Shown: positions 37,415 through 50,437, numbered from the stretch's first letter. The stretch: 64,000 bases of DNA from Cricetomys ansorgei (GCA_026225945.1 JAMJFZ010001137.1:310001-374000); one strand, 5' to 3'. The notes: generated from the sequence alone by a model not told the origin. Numbers and translations are program-made.

Positions 37415-39632
37415 GGTCTCTTCTAAGAACTGGAACTCATTGTATGTTCTAGGTTTTCTGACCTTAGAATCCCAGGAATCCCCCTGTCTCCAATGCTGCA
37501 GATCACAGGTTCATTGTACCACATTTGGGTTTTCACTAAAGCATGGGTTTGAATTAGCATAAGCTGGTGTGTGCAAAGGACGTGCCCCAGAACCTATGTG
37601 GCCATTGGATCCAGAATTCAAATGTTCTCCTCTGTTTCTCCTTTTCTGTAGTGGCCCAGATACAGATAATCATGCAGGCATTTTGTGCAAAATGTTGTAT
37701 CTGAGGCTCAGCTCCACTAGTCTTCACTAATAAAGAGCAGAAGGCTCTAAAGGCTGATCTAAAATGCTCTGTGCAATGAAATTACAGGATCCATCGCTCA
37801 TCTCCATTAGTAGAAGCCATTTCAGGAGATTTTATCATTGTGTCACTCAAGATGGAAACTTTTCTCTGAGCCTGTGAGGCATGATGGTGCAAAAGAAATT
37901 CAAATTGATCCCGGCTTTCACATCCTTAGACCTCTGTCTACATTCTTTGTCTTTCTCCTTTCTCTTTTGTTCCCTCTCTGTTTGAAATTTGACTCTGCAG
38001 ACTTAATATGGTGTTGAGGTACAATTTTGTCAAATATTTGACTCAGATCTTAACAAAGTCACATAAAATTACACAGTGAAAACTCATCAATATGAAACTT
38101 AAGAGGTCCACTTTATGATGACATGCATTTAAATGTTAAGCTAGAGTGTCCCATGTCTTTAATGTACTGAAGTATCAAGTGGGAAACATGGACAGAGTTT
38201 TAGAGTCAAGGTGAAGAATTTTTCTTTGCCCTTCATCATTAGATTAAAAGGCTCATAATGCAGAAGCAAATGAAGCCTTTACAGAAGTAGTGTTCTTAAG
38301 AAGTGTGCATTCAGTGTTTTACACTCAGTGCTTCTCACTCATCCTTCAGTTAGTCTAGCTGTCCTAAGATTTTTTTATGTTGTCTATATACTCTGCACAT
38401 CTTCAGACAACCATGAATGGGTTGCCCTTGATCTGGACCCCATGTCATTCTTCAGTGACAGTATCTTTGGAGAAATGAGCTGAAGAAGACAAAGTGCATT
38501 GAATACAGAGAAGATAAAAGAGTGTGGAATCTGAGGTTGACTCAGATGTTGAGATTGTGTTGGATAAGCTCATGTATTGGCTTATGATATACTCAGGTTT
38601 TTGGGGAGACACCAGAGAGAGTCATCAAAAACCATCTTGCCTCTAGACGAAGGAATGATAGATATCAAACAAGTGGAACACATGGTATCTAAAGTGCCCG
38701 GTAGAGAGAGCACACAGCAGCTTTGGGACTGATAGCCATATTCCCTTACAGTGAGTGAGGTGGGTTATGAGGATATGAATCTGCGGATTCCCAATGCCAT
38801 GCCCCCCTTAGAGCACTGCCAGCTATTCCAAGCACATTTCAGATTTTGAGAATGAGCTGCATCCATTCTCCATACATCACACTGTCGAGAAAAGTTTCAG
38901 CTGATCATTCCAGCCATTCACAGAATTGGGCTATTGACTTTGACGTAGTCACAGACACAGGACAATCACAGATCCAGAGTGCTTTGTTGTCAGTTGTGTA
39001 TATTTAAGTTCACAGCAAAGCTGGGAGATCTCTGATGTCCATTTCATATGATATCTGATGACATACATAGCCTCTGTGTAGGTTATATATATTGATCTAC
39101 CTTGTTAATGAGTCTAAAGAGTTTTACTCGAAAGTCAATGGCTATTATGTTATGTTCATCTCTGGTGTGTGATGAAACATTATCTGTGGAACTCAGAAAA
39201 GATCAGATAATTTACCTCTGGGAGGGGACTTTCCACCTCTGCACAATCATGAAGTTTTATTCAATGAGCTAAACGGAATCTTCAGCACAATGGTGTCTTT
39301 TTCATGAGAGCTTCAGTTATCACTTTTATTTCATGGATGGAATATGAGCAGCAAGATTGGAAGTGCTTGAGAAGCTTCAGTTGCATACAGATTCATGCAG
39401 TTTTTCCACTTTTCTTCTGGTTTTTGATTATTTTTGTTTTAGAAAATAGAATCTTGCTACATATTTCATTGTATAGTTTGAATGGAAAGCTTTTCAGAGA
39501 CTCAGGGATTTTACTCTTGTCCTCCAGAACGTGACATTGCTTTTAATGCACAGAGTCCATCTTTGTTGCAACTCTGAAAGGGATAGGGTGAGAGCTTATT
39601 GGAGTTATCCCCATGATTTCTGTCACATGATC
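37415..39632 (+). repeat. Diverged 3' part of unit 10
   Basis: It continues the unit in register from inside the antisense B4-like SINE, but with many substitutions and small indels relative to the array. It resembles the corresponding part of the next diverged unit (from about 41236), for example in the GGTCTCTTCTAAGAACTGG segment. It contains the conserved 78-bp block at 38991-39068. No coding potential. Confidence 0.93.
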
Positions 39633-42600
39633 ATTCAGGTGGACCATGCTGATCCCCCTCTGGAACCACAGAATGAAAATTGGCCTGCCATGTTTCCAAG
39701 AAACCAAGAGCCATAATAAATCTATTATATTCAATTTGCAATTGCGGGGTCTTGTGATCCATCAACAAGGAGACAACTAACATTCCCCGGCTCTCTCATC
39801 CTCATGATCTGCCTGTCTCAGGGTCTTCTAACTGGGATTACATGTGTTTACAGCCTCAGCTCCTGCAGCTCTTCCACAAGCCTCTTCTAACTCGTCTCAC
39901 CTCTCGAGTTCCCTTTCTTGCCTATCCTCCGTCCTCACCCAGCTTCAGCTCTACTGATCCATCCTCTACTCCTCCTTTCCCTTCTTCTTCCTTTTCCTTA
40001 CCCTCAGATAAGTTATATGTTTTCATCTCTTTGAAGTAGGATCTGAGAGATTTTCCATCCAAAGCCTTGAGAGGGCTGGGAGTTTGGCTTACAGGTAGGG
40101 TCCTTGTCCAACAACTACAGGATCTTGGGTTCAGTCCCCACTACTCGGGTGTAAAAGAAAAGTTCAAACGAATGATTTTGGACATGGAACAACAGATCTC
40201 TTGTCAAGTCTGCAGTCAACAGTTAGTTAGATTTGTGAAAGGCCCTGAGCCAGAACCAGAAGCATGGGGCCTCATGTGTGCCTAATACACAGATAAATAA
40301 TCCATCTTTGTTGTTCAAAGCTTCCCTTTTAGGGACATTGTTAGTCTTCAGCAGAGAAGTGAGAAGACTAATCTCCTTCTGGGAGGACAGGACAGGAGAA
40401 GAAAGTAGCTACAGACAAATCAGAAGACCTCATGCAGTCTCACACTGAAATGTCTAAGGCAAGGCCATCTTGTTCTTTCTCCATTTCATTTTTACGTACA
40501 TATTCTGAGATCTCTGTGCCCCTCACACAAGTGGTCTTCTTTTCCTTTGCATCATATATGAGATTTTCATGGTTTTGACCAAGAAAACAAATTAATTAAT
40601 TAATTAATCTAGTAAAGGAAACTTCAAAGCAGAGCAAGCTAGGAGTCGTATTTAATGTGATACTGGGCAGGATTTTCTGTACTTTCATTCTCACCTGCAT
40701 TCTGAATTTGTTTCCAGAGGTGACTGTCTACTATGCATGCATCCAAGGCCACATGGTAGTTTCTGCTGAGATAAGACAAAGCCTGACACAGACCAGCAAG
40801 TTTCTCTAAAACACAGCTGTAGACTCTGATAACCCATTCAGAGCCTGACTTTGAGGAGACATGAAACCCCACAGCTGTAGAAAGATGCAACTTTCATATT
40901 AGGGTACTGGATTATTTATTATCCAAATGTTAGATTTCTTTAGAATTCTAGGTAGGGAAGCATGAGCTTCTGACATTCCCTACTCTTCTGGTGGAGTCTT
41001 CTCTGTCTCACAGAACTGGGAACACAAAACTTTGCACATACCAGGCAAGACAGTGTCATACCACTAAGCTCCATCCTTATCCCCCTTTCTCTTCCTCTTT
41101 TAAGATTCATTGATGTTTGTCATCACACATCCTGAATGTGTGTGTGTGTATCAATGTATTCATCCATCAGGAGGTCAGGGTTCAACCTCAGCTGTCAACC
41201 ATTTGGAGGTGCCATTGATCTTGGTTTTCATACAGGGTCTCTTCTAAGAACTGGAACTCAGTGTATGTTCTAGGTTTTCTGACCTTAGAATCCCAGGAAT
41301 CCCCCTGTCTCCACTGCTGCAGATCACAGGTTCATTGTAACACATTTGGGTTTTCACTTCAGCATGGGTTTGCATTGGCATAACCTGATGTGTGCAAAGG
41401 ACGTGCCCCAGAGCCTATGTGGCCATTGGAACCAGATTTCAAATGTTCTCCTCTCTTTCTCCATTTTATGTAGTGGCCCAGATACAGATAAACATGCAGG
41501 CATTTATTCCAAAATGATGTATCTGAGGCTCAGCTCCTCTAGTCTTCACAAATAAAGAGCAGAAGGCTCTAAAGGCTGATCTATAATGCTGTGTGCAATG
41601 ACATAACAGGATCCATGGCTCAGCTCCATGATCAGAAGCCATTTCAGTAGATTTCATCATTGTGTCATCCAAATGGAAAATTTACCCTGAGCCTGTGTGA
41701 CATCAAAGGGCAAAATAAATTCAAATTGATACCTGCTTTCACATCCTTAGGACCTCTGACTCCATTTTTTGACTTTCTCTTTTCTCTTTTGTTCTCTCTC
41801 TGTTTGAAAGTTGACCGTCTCAATTTACTAGGGTGTAGAGGTACAATTTAGTCAAATTTGTGGCTCAGATCTGAACAAAAATCACAGAAAATTACACAGT
41901 GGAAACTCATCAATATGAAACTTAAGTGGTCTACTTGATGATAACCTGCCTTTAAACGTTAAGCTTGAGCATCCCATGTCTTTAATGTACTGTATCTTTA
42001 ACTGGGATCTGTGGACAGTATTTTAAAATTAAGGAAAAGAACTTTTCTTTGACCTTTATCATTAGATTAAAAGACACACAATGCATAAGCAAATGAAGCC
42101 TTTACGGAAGTAGTGTTCTTAAGAAGTGCGCATTGATTGTTTTACACTCAGGGCTTCTCACTCATCCTTCAGTTAGTCTCGCTGCCCTAAGATTTTTTTA
42201 TGTTGTGTATACACTCTGTGCACATCCTCAGAGAACCATGAATGGGTGGCCCTTGATCTGGACCCCATGTCATTCTTCAGTGACTGTATCTTTGGAGAAA
42301 TGTGCTGCGGATGAAAAAGTGCATAGAATACAGAGAAGATAAAAGAATGTGGAATCTGAGGTTCATTCAGAATTTGAGTTTGTATGCGATAAGCTTAATA
42401 AGAGGCTCATCATGTATACAATATTTCAGGGAAACACAGGACAGCGTCATCACTAACCATCTTGCATTTAGACGAAGACAGCATGAAGGGAATGATGTAA
42501 TATCAAACAAGGGGAACACACGGCAGGCATCTCAAGAGCTTGGTAGACAGACCACACAGCAGCCTTGGGACAGAATGACATATTCCCTCACAGTGAGAGA

Positions 42601-43455
42601 GCTGGGTTACGAGGATATTAACCTGTAGATTCAACAAGTCGGTGCTCATCGTCCAGCACTGCCAGCTTTGCCAAGCACATTCCTGGTTTTGAGAAGGGGC
42701 TGGGTCCATTCTCCATACATCAGACCATCAAGAAATGCTTCAGTTCATCATCCAAGCCATTGCCAGAATTGGGCTCCTGACATTGATATTCACAGAAACA
42801 GGACAATGACATATCCAAAGTGATTTGCAGGCAGTTGTGTATATTTAAGTTCACAGCAAAGCTGGGAGATCTCTGATGTACATTTTATATATCTGATGTC
42901 ATACATAGCCTTTATGTAGGTGACCTATAATGATCTATCTTGTTTACGAATCTAAATAGTTTCACTTGAGTGTCAATGGTTATTATGTTAGGTTAAACTC
43001 AGGTGAGTGATGAAACATATCTGTTGGAGGTGATATTCCAACTCTGCACAATCATGAAGTTTTCTTCGATGAGCTAAATAGAATCTTCAGCACATTGGTG
43101 TCTTTTGTATAATAGCTGCAGTTATCACTTGTATTTCATGGATTGGAATTTTCAGCAAGAGAGGGAGGGCACCAGAAGCTTCAGTTGCATAAAGATGCAT
43201 GATGTTTTTCTCTTGTTTTCTAATTTTGTTTAGTTTGTTTTATTTTAAAATAGAATATTGCTTTACAAAACAGTATATGCTTTTAATGTGAAAAATTCTG
43301 CAGAAATTCAGGTTTATGGACTCATGTCCTCCAGCTTTTACAGCCCATAATCCATCTTGTGTATCAGATATGTGCAACATAGCTTGTGTACTAAGTCTGA
43401 GAGGAAGAGAATTTTAATGCATTGGTGTTCTGCCCAATATCTGTGTTTCCTGATT
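39633..43455 (+). repeat. Diverged macrosatellite unit 11
   Basis: About 3823 bp, same order and orientation as the array units. It contains an ID-like SINE (about 40073-40163), an antisense ID (about 41020-41090) and an antisense B4-like SINE (about 41165-41435). The pyrimidine tract is only a short TTC/TTCC stretch near 39980, so the large TTC expansion is confined to the array version. Over 252 bp (40639-40890 versus 1132-1383) I count 26 substitutions, about 10%. Confidence 0.92.
40073..40163 (+). mobile_element. ID-like SINE, sense, diverged unit 11
   Basis: It has a better preserved B box (GGTTCAGTCCCC) and the CTACAGGATC segment that is shortened in array units. Its presence at the same place shows that the SINE predates array amplification. 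Confidence 0.75.
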
Positions 43456-45640
43456 CTTCAGGTGGTACATGCTGATTCTCCTCTGGAACCATAGACTGAC
43501 AAAGGGCCTGCCACCCTGCATGTCCTGCCAAGTAACCAAGAGCCAAAATTAACCTATCATCAAGTTGAATCTGTGGTGATTTGTGACCCATCAACAAGGA
43601 AAGAACTAATTTGCCCAGGCTTTCTCATCCTCTTGATCTCATTCTGTCTCAGCCACTTCATGCTGGGATTCCATGTGTTTACAGCCTCAGCTCCTGTAGC
43701 TCTGCGAAAGGCCTCTTTTAACCCCTCTCACCTCCCCTCTTCCCTCTCTTCACTTTCATCTCTCCTCATCCTCAGGTCTGCTCTCCTCCATCCTCTAATC
43801 TCCTCCTTTACATCCTTCTTTCAATTCCTCTTTTCTTCTTTTCTCCTCTTTTCTTCCTTCTCTTCCTCTCCCTCTGGTAAGTTATGTCTGGGCATGTCTT
43901 GATACTTTTCCATCAAAAGCTATTAGAGGGTGGGGAGTTTGGGTTACTAGTAGTGTGCTTGTCCAACAAGTACAGGATTGTGGGTTCAGTCCACCACTCG
44001 GGTGAAAAGGAAACAGTCACAAGGAATGCTTGGACATGGAACTACAGAGCTCTTGTCAAGTCTGCAGTCAACAGTTTGACTTGTGAAATGCCCTGATTCA
44101 GAACCACCCAGTCTGTCTCCTCATGTGTTCCTGAAGTAAGTAGATAGGTAATCCATGTGCATTGTTCCAAACTCCCTTCTTAGGGAAATTATTCTGCTTC
44201 AGCAAATGAGTGAGAAGACTGATGTCCATATTAGCTCACAAGACAGATGTAAAAAGTAGCTACAGACTTATCGGAAGACCACCTGCAGTCTCACACTGAA
44301 ATGCCTAAGGTAAGGCCTTCTTGTTCTGACCCCATTTTGTTTTTCGTAGATGTTCTCAGACCTCAGTGCCCCTCACCCAAGTTCTCCTGTCTGCCTTGGC
44401 AACACATTTATGATTTTCAGTTCTTTGACCATGGTCCAGATGTATTCTGATTTGAAATATTAAACTAAAATATCAAATGAAGGTGTAAGTCATAGTTAAT
44501 GTCATATTATGAAGGAATGACTTCATGTTGCAACTAATGAATGTTACAAGGCTAATCTCTTCCTCATCTCATTTGCATGTAAATTATAATATTTGTGGTT
44601 TTTACCTTCAATAATTCATTGCTCCTGCATTTAGTCACAAAGAGACAATCTAGAGGCAGGATGCTGCACTTCTTATGGCCATCAATAAAACTCTTTATAA
44701 TTTTCAACTGACTATTGTTGTGATTGCCAATCACTCTCATGTGGATTATTTCAAACCACAGCTGTGTCTCACAGGGAATTCCTCCCTAGGTAGAAGACCC
44801 ACCTTCTACCTTCTATCTTTCATCCCAAAGACTCCATGATTGCCACCCCACTCACTCTGCCCTTCATGTATGTACAAGATCTGGTTTCACCCACACTAGC
44901 ATCTTCAGAGTTGGGTTCCTAGGTGACTCTCTCCTCTGCAAGCTCCCGAGGCCAAATGGCAGCTTGTCCTGAGACAAGCCAGGAGCCTGAATTCATCATC
45001 TTGATGGTGTCATCAGCACAGCATCTGTCCTGCTCACCCACACACAGACTGGCCAAGTGGACACACACCTCACTGCTGAAGAAGTTATAGTCTTCCTGGT
45101 GATGAAAACATGTCTTTTAAAAATCCAGTGTTGAAGATCTTCAGCTAGGCCCACATGCCTGAGTGCAGAGTTTTCCAACCATGCTGGGGGATGTGTCCTC
45201 TGTCTCACAGGATCATGGAGCAGGAAGTTCACATATAAAACACAAGACAGCATATTGCCTGCAGCTACATCTCCATCCCACTCTCCCTGTCTCTTGAGTA
45301 TTCAGAGAGTGTTTCAGTGTATTAATGAATATGTATGCATGTATGTGTGTGTACATACATATGGAGGTCAGAGGTTCACCACAATTGTCATTTGTTCCTA
45401 GATCATCCATCTTTATTTTGGAATAGGGTCTCTGTTGGTTAGGAGCTCACTGCATTGGCTAGGATGAATGGCCTTAGACTCCCAGGAATCCCCTTGTCAA
45501 CACCCTAGGGTCAGGGTTACAATTTTGTGCTACCACTCTAGGCGTTTTGAGGATTTGGTGTCTAAGGGAATGATGAGGTGGGGTTGGGAGTAAGTCACCA
45601 GAATCTATGCAGCCACGGCTCAAACATGTTCAGCACAGTT
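43456..45640 (+). repeat. Diverged macrosatellite unit 12, truncated, long form
   Basis: It follows unit 11 in register, with a mixed CT-rich stretch at about 43720-43880 in place of the TTC tract and an ID-like SINE at about 43928-44020. An extra segment of roughly 330-370 bp (about 44510-44880) is absent from the array units and units 11 and 14. It has an antisense ID (about 45205-45292) and an antisense B4-like SINE (about 45362-45625). Unit homology fades out near 45640. Confidence 0.85.
43928..44020 (+). mobile_element. ID-like SINE, sense, diverged unit 12
   Basis: Same position in the unit as the other ID copies; GTGCTTGTCCAACAAG followed by a GGGTTCAGTCC B box and an A-rich tail. Confidence 0.7.
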
Positions 45641-46362
45641 GTGTTTTGTTGAAAGCGTGGTAATGTCCAGTCTGCTTCCCCATGGGAACCTGTCAGCACT
45701 CTGTTCATTCACAAATATCTCTCTCAGGCTGGAGGCACTTTGGCCTTAGGAGTCTGGCCCCTTGACTGATGGAGTGGAAAAAAAATTAGTGTAAAATTTT
45801 TCAGTATGCAAGGCGGGTCTGGGTCAGTCTCCTGGCAGGCAGTAAGGAGTGGAGAAAACAGCCTGTCAGTGGGTGCCAAGTGCAAACTTGGGTGTCATGT
45901 CTTGCAAAATATCTCATGTCTGTCTCTTCCTTCATAGCTTTGGGGACCCTGTGGCTGGGCTCCTTGTAGGGCTGTCTCCTTGTTTATACAGAGGGTTATG
46001 GAAGAAATCCTGGTCAGACAGACGAACAGTATTACATACAGATTGATTCACATGTGTTATGGCTTATTCCTTATTTTGGTACTGTTGGGAGATGGTAAGG
46101 TTTAGGGCCGAGTCACAGAAGGAGATTTTGGGGACCCCAGTTTCACAATCTCCTGCCCAATTTTTGGTGCTGTTCCCTTAAGGTCCAAAGCAACATGGTC
46201 TACTGACCATGTGAAGGTGTTCACTAGTGAATCACCAGCCTTCTGGTCCTGGCACCTGTCCTTATGTGTGCTTATGTATGTCACAGTGCTACTAATCAGT
46301 TGAAGGTGTCCACCTGTGAGACAAAGGAAACTCTTTTCCTTGCAATTTATTTGAATTTCTTT
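45641..46362. other. Unrecognised non-unit sequence
   Basis: No unit homology, SINE or gene is recognised. It lies between the truncated unit 12 and the (TTTC)n block, and is absent between the second copies of the flanking segments (49172). Confidence 0.6.
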
Positions 46363-46367
46363 TTCAT

Positions 46368-46433
<66 letters not shown>

Positions 46434-46666
46434 TTCCTTCCTTCCTTCTTTCTTCCTTCTTTCTTTCTTTCTTTCTTTCTTTCTTTTTTTTCTTTCTTTC
46501 TTTCTTTCATTATTTCATTGTTTCTTTCTTCCTTTGTTTGTTTCTTTCTTTCTTGGTTTCTCTCATTATTTGTTTCTTTCTTCTTTCCTTCTCTTTCTTC
46601 CTTCCTTCCTTCCTCCCTCTGTCCATTTCTCCCTTGACTCCCTGTATCCCTCCATTATTTCTCCCC

Positions 46667-46735
<69 letters not shown>

Positions 46736-46749
46736 TTCCTTTCTTCTTT

Positions 46750-46813
<64 letters not shown>

Positions 46814-46840
46814 TTTTCTTTCTTTCTTTCTTTTTATTTT
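46363..46840 (+). repeat. (TTTC)n microsatellite block, about 480 bp
   Basis: Two long TTTC/CTTT runs (about 46368-46500 and 46666-46835) are separated by a degenerate CT-rich stretch with CTTCC and TTTG variants. Open frames through it, up to 199 codons of Phe/Leu/Ser, are repeat artefacts. Confidence 0.97.
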
Positions 46841-47504
46841 TACAGGAACCAAAGACTGAATAAACTCCATGGTATCCATCTTGACTCTCAGGGATTCAGT
46901 AAATTTGATTATCATTGTGTGCCTGTAGAGACAGCTCCGCTGAAGCAGATATAGATGAGGTGACGCTCCTGTGGGCTATTTGCCAGGCCTGAGTGTGATC
47001 TTTTGTGGGTGAAGTGTTATTCAAGATGGTAAGTGGAATGGAGTCACTATCCCAAGAAATAGATTCTGAGAAAAGCCTTCATGGTGCAAACTGTTTTATT
47101 CTGTAGGGAAGCAGATTTCTATGGAAAAAGTAGGGTAGTATGGAAGGGAGAGGTTCAATAGCATTGGTCTATACTTATTAGATTCTTCAATCAGCCTATG
47201 TAAAGCTAGTTAATCAGGAGAGGGATGGGCAAAGGTCAGTAAAGGCCCAATAGCCAACATTAGTGAACAAGGTTTCAGTAAAGACAGAGGAAATAGATAC
47301 TGATCTGGCAGGCATTACAACTATTTTTCCAAGGACCCGCCATTTAAAGTACAGGCCTAGGTATTGGCCCAGTGCAGGTGCTAAAGCCCATCTCTCTTTT
47401 CTGCCATCATGATCCAGTAGCTATCATCACCTCAGTTTCCTTTTTCTTCAATGGACACAACAATCTCTACTTCTTTAGAGTTTGATAGGAATTACATAAA
47501 GATT

Positions 47505-47640
47505 CCCCAGGTGTAATGGTACAAGCCCTTAGTCACACCAATTAGGAGGCAAGAGTAAAGGGGGATCTCAATGAGTTCAAGGCTAGCCTGGTTTATATAG
47601 TGGCTTCCAGACCAGCAGAATTTCATAGGGAGACCCTCTA
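47505..47640 (+). mobile_element. B1 SINE, sense, in segment A
   Basis: CCAGGTGTAATGGTACAAGC, then AGGAGGCAAGAG, then GAGTTCAAGGCTAGCCTGG, ending at GAGACCCTCT. This is the full layout of a rodent B1 (7SL-derived) element, moderately diverged. The orthologous insertion in the second copy is at 49791-49923, so insertion came before duplication. Confidence 0.85.
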
Positions 47641-47804
47641 AAAATTACATATGCACTGAGCAAGCAGCAGTTTTAGTGTTCATGTAATGTGCATGTGTGA
47701 GCAAGCTCATGCCTGAGGCCCATAAATATTCATATGTGCATACTTTAGCTATACTTGATAAACAAGCACTGTCTCTCTTTGTCTTTGTCTCAAATTCTGT
47801 GCTC

Positions 47805-47970
47805 GAGAGCCAGAAATAGGGATCAATATGTGAAAACACCTGTTCCATAAGCCTAACAGCATGAGCTTGATCCCAGAAGTACCCCAAAGCCGGATGCTTT
47901 GTCCCAGAACTCCTGTGACAGGATGGGAGGAGGAGATGGGAGAAACTGATGGAGTCTCTGGGACAGCTAG
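47805..47970 (+). mobile_element. B4-like SINE, sense, truncated by a rearrangement
   Basis: The ID-like head includes a CATGAGCTTGATCCCAGAA segment; the B1-like part follows but stops near 47970, where the sequence jumps to unit-type DNA. The intact counterpart continues in the second copy (50091-50400). Confidence 0.5.
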
Positions 47971-47993
47971 TCAGGGGCCGGAAGACAGAAACA

Positions 47994-49171
47994 CCAGCCT
48001 GTCTCCTAATGTGTGCCTGAAACGTGCAGAGAGAAAAGCCATGTGTATTGTTCCCTGCTGCCCTTTTAGGGATGTTATTCTGCTTCAGCAGATGAGTGAG
48101 AAGACTAGTCTCCCTCTAGGCTCCCAAGACAGAGCGAGAAAGTAGCTACAGTCTCATCAGAAGACCACATGTTGTCTCACACTGAAATGTCTAAGGTACA
48201 GCCATTTGTTTAAACTCATTTTTGTTTTTATCTAGATGTTCTCTGACCTCAGTGCCCCTCACCCAAATTGTCCTGTCTGCCTTGGCAACACATTTATGAT
48301 TTCCATTTCTTTGACCATGGTCCAGATATATTCTGATATGAAATATTTATAGTAAACTAAAATAACAAAGAAGGGGTAAATCATAATTAATGTCACAGTA
48401 TGAGGTTGGTAATTTCTCTACTCTGCCAGGGAATGAATGTTGCAAGGGTAATCTGAACCTCATCTCATTTGCATGCAAAGCATTTGTGGTTTCTACCTTC
48501 AAAAATGCAGTGCCCTTGCGCTTAAAACAAAGACACAGTTGAGTGGCAGAAGGCTGCTCTTTTTCTGGTCATCAATAAAAATCCTTATAACTTTCAACTG
48601 TGTGAATAGCATGATTGCCAATAACTGTCATGCAGGTCATTTCAAACCACAGCAATGCCTCACAAGAGATTCTTCCCTAGGTAAAACCCTGCCTGCTGTC
48701 CTTATGTCTTTCACCCCAAAGACTCCATGATGGCCACACCAGTCACTCTGACCTTCATGCATAAGCCGCAGTTTCATCCTCAGCAGCAAAAGCTGACTTG
48801 GGGTCATAGAGGACTGTCTACTGTGCAAGTACCTGAGGCCACAATGAAGCCACTGATGAGACAATCCAGGAACTTGGATTTCACCATTGATGGAGTCATC
48901 CTCTCCATCAACACAGGTCTGTCCTGCTCATACACACCCAGTCTGGCGGTAAGGACACACTCACTGCTTAAGAAGTTGCAGTCTTCCTGGTGATGTGAAA
49001 GGGGCTTTTTAAAATCCAACATTAGAGTTCTCTAGATTTCTAGCCCGAGATGCCTGAGTGCAGAGTTTTCTACCCATGCTGGGGAATGCTTCCTCCGTCC
49101 CACAGGATCACAGAGCAGGAACTTCACTTACAAACTGCAAGCAATATACTGCCTGTCAGCTTCATCCATCA
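47994..49171 (+). repeat. Diverged unit fragment, long form (segment X')
   Basis: It matches 44106-45285 of unit 12 at an offset of about 3886 bp and matches the array unit from about 740 onward. It starts after the position of the ID-like SINE and ends in the antisense ID-like SINE (about 49105-49171). It keeps the extra segment of roughly 345 bp (about 48424-48767) that array units lack. Confidence 0.88.
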
Positions 49172-50258
49172 TGTTTGTAAGGGGATTAGTGTATTTTAAG
49201 AACATCATGTCCCTATGGAGACAGCTCCACTGAAACAGGTATAGATGAGGTGAGGCTTGCGTGGCCTATTTGCCAGGCCTGAGTGTGGTCTTTTGTGGGT
49301 GAAGGGTTCCTCGAGGTGGTAAGTGGCATGGCGTCACTATCCCATGAAACAGATTCTGGGAAATGCCTTCATGGTGCAAATCGGTTGATTGTGTAGGGAA
49401 GCAGGTTTCTATGGAGAAAGTAGCATGGTGCAGAAGGGAGAGGTCCAATAGCATTGGTGTATGCTTAGTAGACACTTCAGCCTATGTAAATCTTGTGAAG
49501 CAGAGAGGGATGGGCAAAGGTCAGTAAAGGCCCAATAGCCAACATTGGCGGACAAGGTTTCAGTAAAGACAGAGTAAATTGATCCTGATCTGGAAGGCAT
49601 TTCAACTATTGTTCCAAGGACCCGCTATTTAAAGTACGGGCCTAGGTACTGGCCCAGTGCAGGCACTGAAGCCTATCTCTCTTTTCTGCCATCATGACCC
49701 AGTAGCTACCAACACCTCAGTTTCATTTTTCTTCAATGGACCCAACTATCTCTACTTCTTTAGAGTTTGAAAGGGATTAAATAAATATTCCCCAGGTGTA
49801 ATGGTACAAGCCCTTAGTCACATCAATTAGGAGGCAGAGGCAGAGAGTAACTCTGTGAGTGCAAGGCCAATCTGGTTTATACAGTGACTTCCAGACCAGT
49901 AGAATTTCGTGTTGAGACCATCTAAATATTATATATGCATAGAGCAAGCAGCAGGAGTTTTACTGTTCATGTAGTGTGCATGTGTGAGCATGCTCATGCC
50001 TGAGGCCCATAAATATTCATAGGTACATACTTTAGCTATACTTGATAATCAAGCAATGTCTCTCTTTGTCTTTGTCTCAAATTTTGTGTTTGAGAGCCAG
50101 ATATAGGGCTCAATTAGTGAAAGCACCTTTTCCATACAGCCTAACAGCATGAGCTTGATCCCAGAAGTACCCCAAAGCCAGATGCTTTGTCCCAGATCTC
50201 TTGCAACAGCATGGGAGGAGGAGATGGGAGAAAGTGATAGAGGCTCTGTGACAGCTAA
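49172..50258 (+). repeat. Segment B, second copy of the 1.1-kb duplication
   Basis: It aligns with 46886-47970. In this copy it joins unit-type DNA directly on its left, without the roughly 1.6-kb stretch (45290-46885) that contains the (TTTC)n block in the first copy. Confidence 0.9.
49791..49923 (+). mobile_element. B1 SINE, sense, in segment B
   Basis: Same insertion as 47505-47640. CCCAGGTGTAATGGTACAAG through AGGAGGCAGAGGCAGAGAG to the GAGACCATCT end; closer to B1 consensus in the GGCAGAGGCAG part. Confidence 0.87.
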
Positions 50259-50400
50259 CCTGGAGGACTTCATGTGGTGCAGGAAGTAAGACAGCCTGTA
50301 TGACAAGGTGGGTAGGGAGAATTGCCTCTCAAAAGATGTCCTCTGACTTCTACCTGATAGGTGAGTGTGTATAAATTTCCCACCCACACAGTCTGTTTTT
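50091..50400 (+). mobile_element. B4-like SINE, sense, apparently full length
   Basis: ID-like head with a GAGCTTGATCCCAGAAG segment (about 50150-50170), a B1-like middle, then AAAAGATGTCCTCTGACTTC and a GTGAGTGTGTATA tail. The last pieces mirror the antisense GGAGGTCAGAGGTCA feature of B4-type elements. This completes the copy truncated at 47970. Confidence 0.5.
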
Positions 50401-50437
50401 TACGAGAGAAAGAAATTAAGAAAGCAATTCCTTTCTC

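Larger units (their letters stand above)
46886..47970 (+). repeat. Segment A, first copy of a 1.1-kb direct duplication
   Basis: It aligns with 49172-50258 at a constant offset of about 2290 bp, starting in a TCAGGGATT-like stretch and ending inside a sense B4-like SINE. It contains a B1 SINE (47505-47640). The sequence outside the SINEs is unrecognised. Differences are scattered substitutions, so the duplication is not recent. Confidence 0.9.

Noticed and set aside
45641..46362. LTR of an endogenous retrovirus
   Set aside because: No TG...CA termini, primer-binding site or paired copy could be seen.
46264..46863. 199-codon Phe/Leu/Ser frame
   Set aside because: It is the (TTTC)n block read as protein.
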